A DNA stretch of 64,000 nt, from assembly GCF_001484965.1 (NCBI RefSeq), contig NZ_LLYY01000025.1, forward strand, positions 1 through 64,000, given 5' to 3'. The DNA comes from Shouchella shacheensis. GTDB lineage: Bacteria; Bacillota; Bacilli; Bacillales; Bacillaceae_D. Made by a program: the position numbers and the translations under genes. Shown here piece by piece: positions 63,703 to 64,000 of this stretch. The notes under the pieces are model-generated. The model saw nothing but the letters and a program-made list of their open reading frames with translations. It was not told the origin of the DNA and searched no databases. Positions within the stretch are counted from its first letter, which is position 1; each line of letters begins with the position of its first letter.

Positions 63703-64000
63703 AAGACTTTTGGCGATTGCAGCCTCAAAGCTTGCGACTAAATCACGTTCATCTTCAACTCCTACAGAAACCCGAACAAGCTGCTTGCCAATCCCGAGCG
63801 CCTCTCGAACTTCTTTTGGCACCGAACGATGAGAGGTTCTCAGCGGATAAGAGACAGACGTCTCCACGCCAGCAAGTGTCGGAGCAATCTTAATCCAATC
63901 AAGCGACGCAAAAAAGGTCTCAATATGGACATCTTCCTTAAACTCTACACTGAGCATCGCCCCGTTCCCCTTTTCCGAAACCCCCTGAGGATAATAGACC
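63700..64000 (-). CDS. Cys/Met-metabolism PLP-dependent trans-sulfuration enzyme (3' part, runs off the window)
   Basis: Only the last 100 codons are present, open to the window edge (…VYYPQGVSEKGNGAMLSVEF). The C-terminal domain of cystathionine gamma-synthase/lyase relatives is evident from LAGVETSVSYPLRTSHRSVP, then IGKQLVRVSVGVEDERDLVA. The PLP lysine lies outside. Which reaction (MetI, MetC or MccB type) cannot be told from this part. Confidence 0.88.
   Translation of the reverse strand, partial: VYYPQGVSEKGNGAMLSVEFKEDVHIETFFASLDWIKIAPTLAGVETSVSYPLRTSHRSVPKEVREALGIGKQLVRVSVGVEDERDLVASFEAAIAKSL

Overview
The window looks like a chromosomal segment of a low-to-mid GC Gram-positive spore former of the Bacillaceae. 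Reasons: strong AGGAGG-type ribosome binding sites, frequent TTG/GTG starts, a CIRCE-controlled groES-groEL operon, a sigma-K-like promoter and sporulation-type small proteins, a Mn-catalase of the CotJC type, and gene order matching the B. subtilis blocks ydiA-ydiB-ydiC-ydiD-gcp-ydiF-rex-tatAC-ydiK-ydiL-groES-groEL and yeaC-yeaD-yebA-guaA-pbuG. Many exported proteins are very acidic (PBP, CAP protein, TRAP binding protein), which suggests an alkaliphilic or halotolerant member (inference; the genus cannot be fixed from this).

Layout. 1-2150: upstream leader and promoter of an rRNA operon leaving the window on the minus strand, then a guanine-riboswitch-controlled purine permease (pbuG). 2360-15400: a sugar-acid accessory region with two modules. 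The first (TRAP transporter, Zn-alcohol dehydrogenase, mannonate dehydratase, mannonate oxidoreductase, GntR regulator and a divergent Ldh-family dehydrogenase) fits hexonate/hexuronate breakdown to 2-keto-3-deoxygluconate. The second (PrpR_N-type regulator, KdgT-type permease, four-carbon-acid sugar kinase, PdxA2-type dehydrogenase) fits threonate/erythronate breakdown to dihydroxyacetone phosphate. Three cre-like sites suggest CcpA control. 15.5-19 kb: Uma2-type protein, CAP-domain protein, MFS transporter. 19.3-25.3 kb: guaA behind a structured leader, and the moxR-DUF58-transglutaminase operon. Everything between guaA and pbuG (about 17 kb) is extra relative to the B. subtilis order.

25.4-48.5 kb is mixed: thioredoxin-like protein, metallophosphoesterase, YdcF-type protein, two Gly/Tyr-rich small proteins, a PBP3-like transpeptidase, nitroreductase, HAD hydrolase, COG3044 ATPase, a three-gene lipoteichoic-acid glycosylation operon (csbB/gtrA/yfhO type) with a sigma-B-like promoter, HpaB-type hydroxylase, Fpg-type glycosylase, alpha/beta hydrolase, a preQ1-riboswitch-controlled queuosine precursor transporter, amidase and Mn-catalase. 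48.6-49.0 kb holds decayed integrase and AP2-type remnants beside the 3' end of groEL. 49.1-63 kb is the conserved gro-tat-rex-ABC-F-TsaD/RimI/TsaB/TsaE-ThiL block, interrupted by an RsbR paralogue and a large membrane protein next to a DnaA-box cluster. The window ends with an initiator tRNA-Met gene and the 3' end of a trans-sulfuration PLP enzyme.

The most striking structure not explained by genes is a family of about 115-bp palindromic intergenic repeats in two modular types (A and B), often joined A-B. In six of the seven loci their GTCTAGC end directly abuts the T-tract of an intrinsic terminator. One copy lies between the guanine-riboswitch terminator and the pbuG start codon, so it must be part of the full-length mRNA leader.
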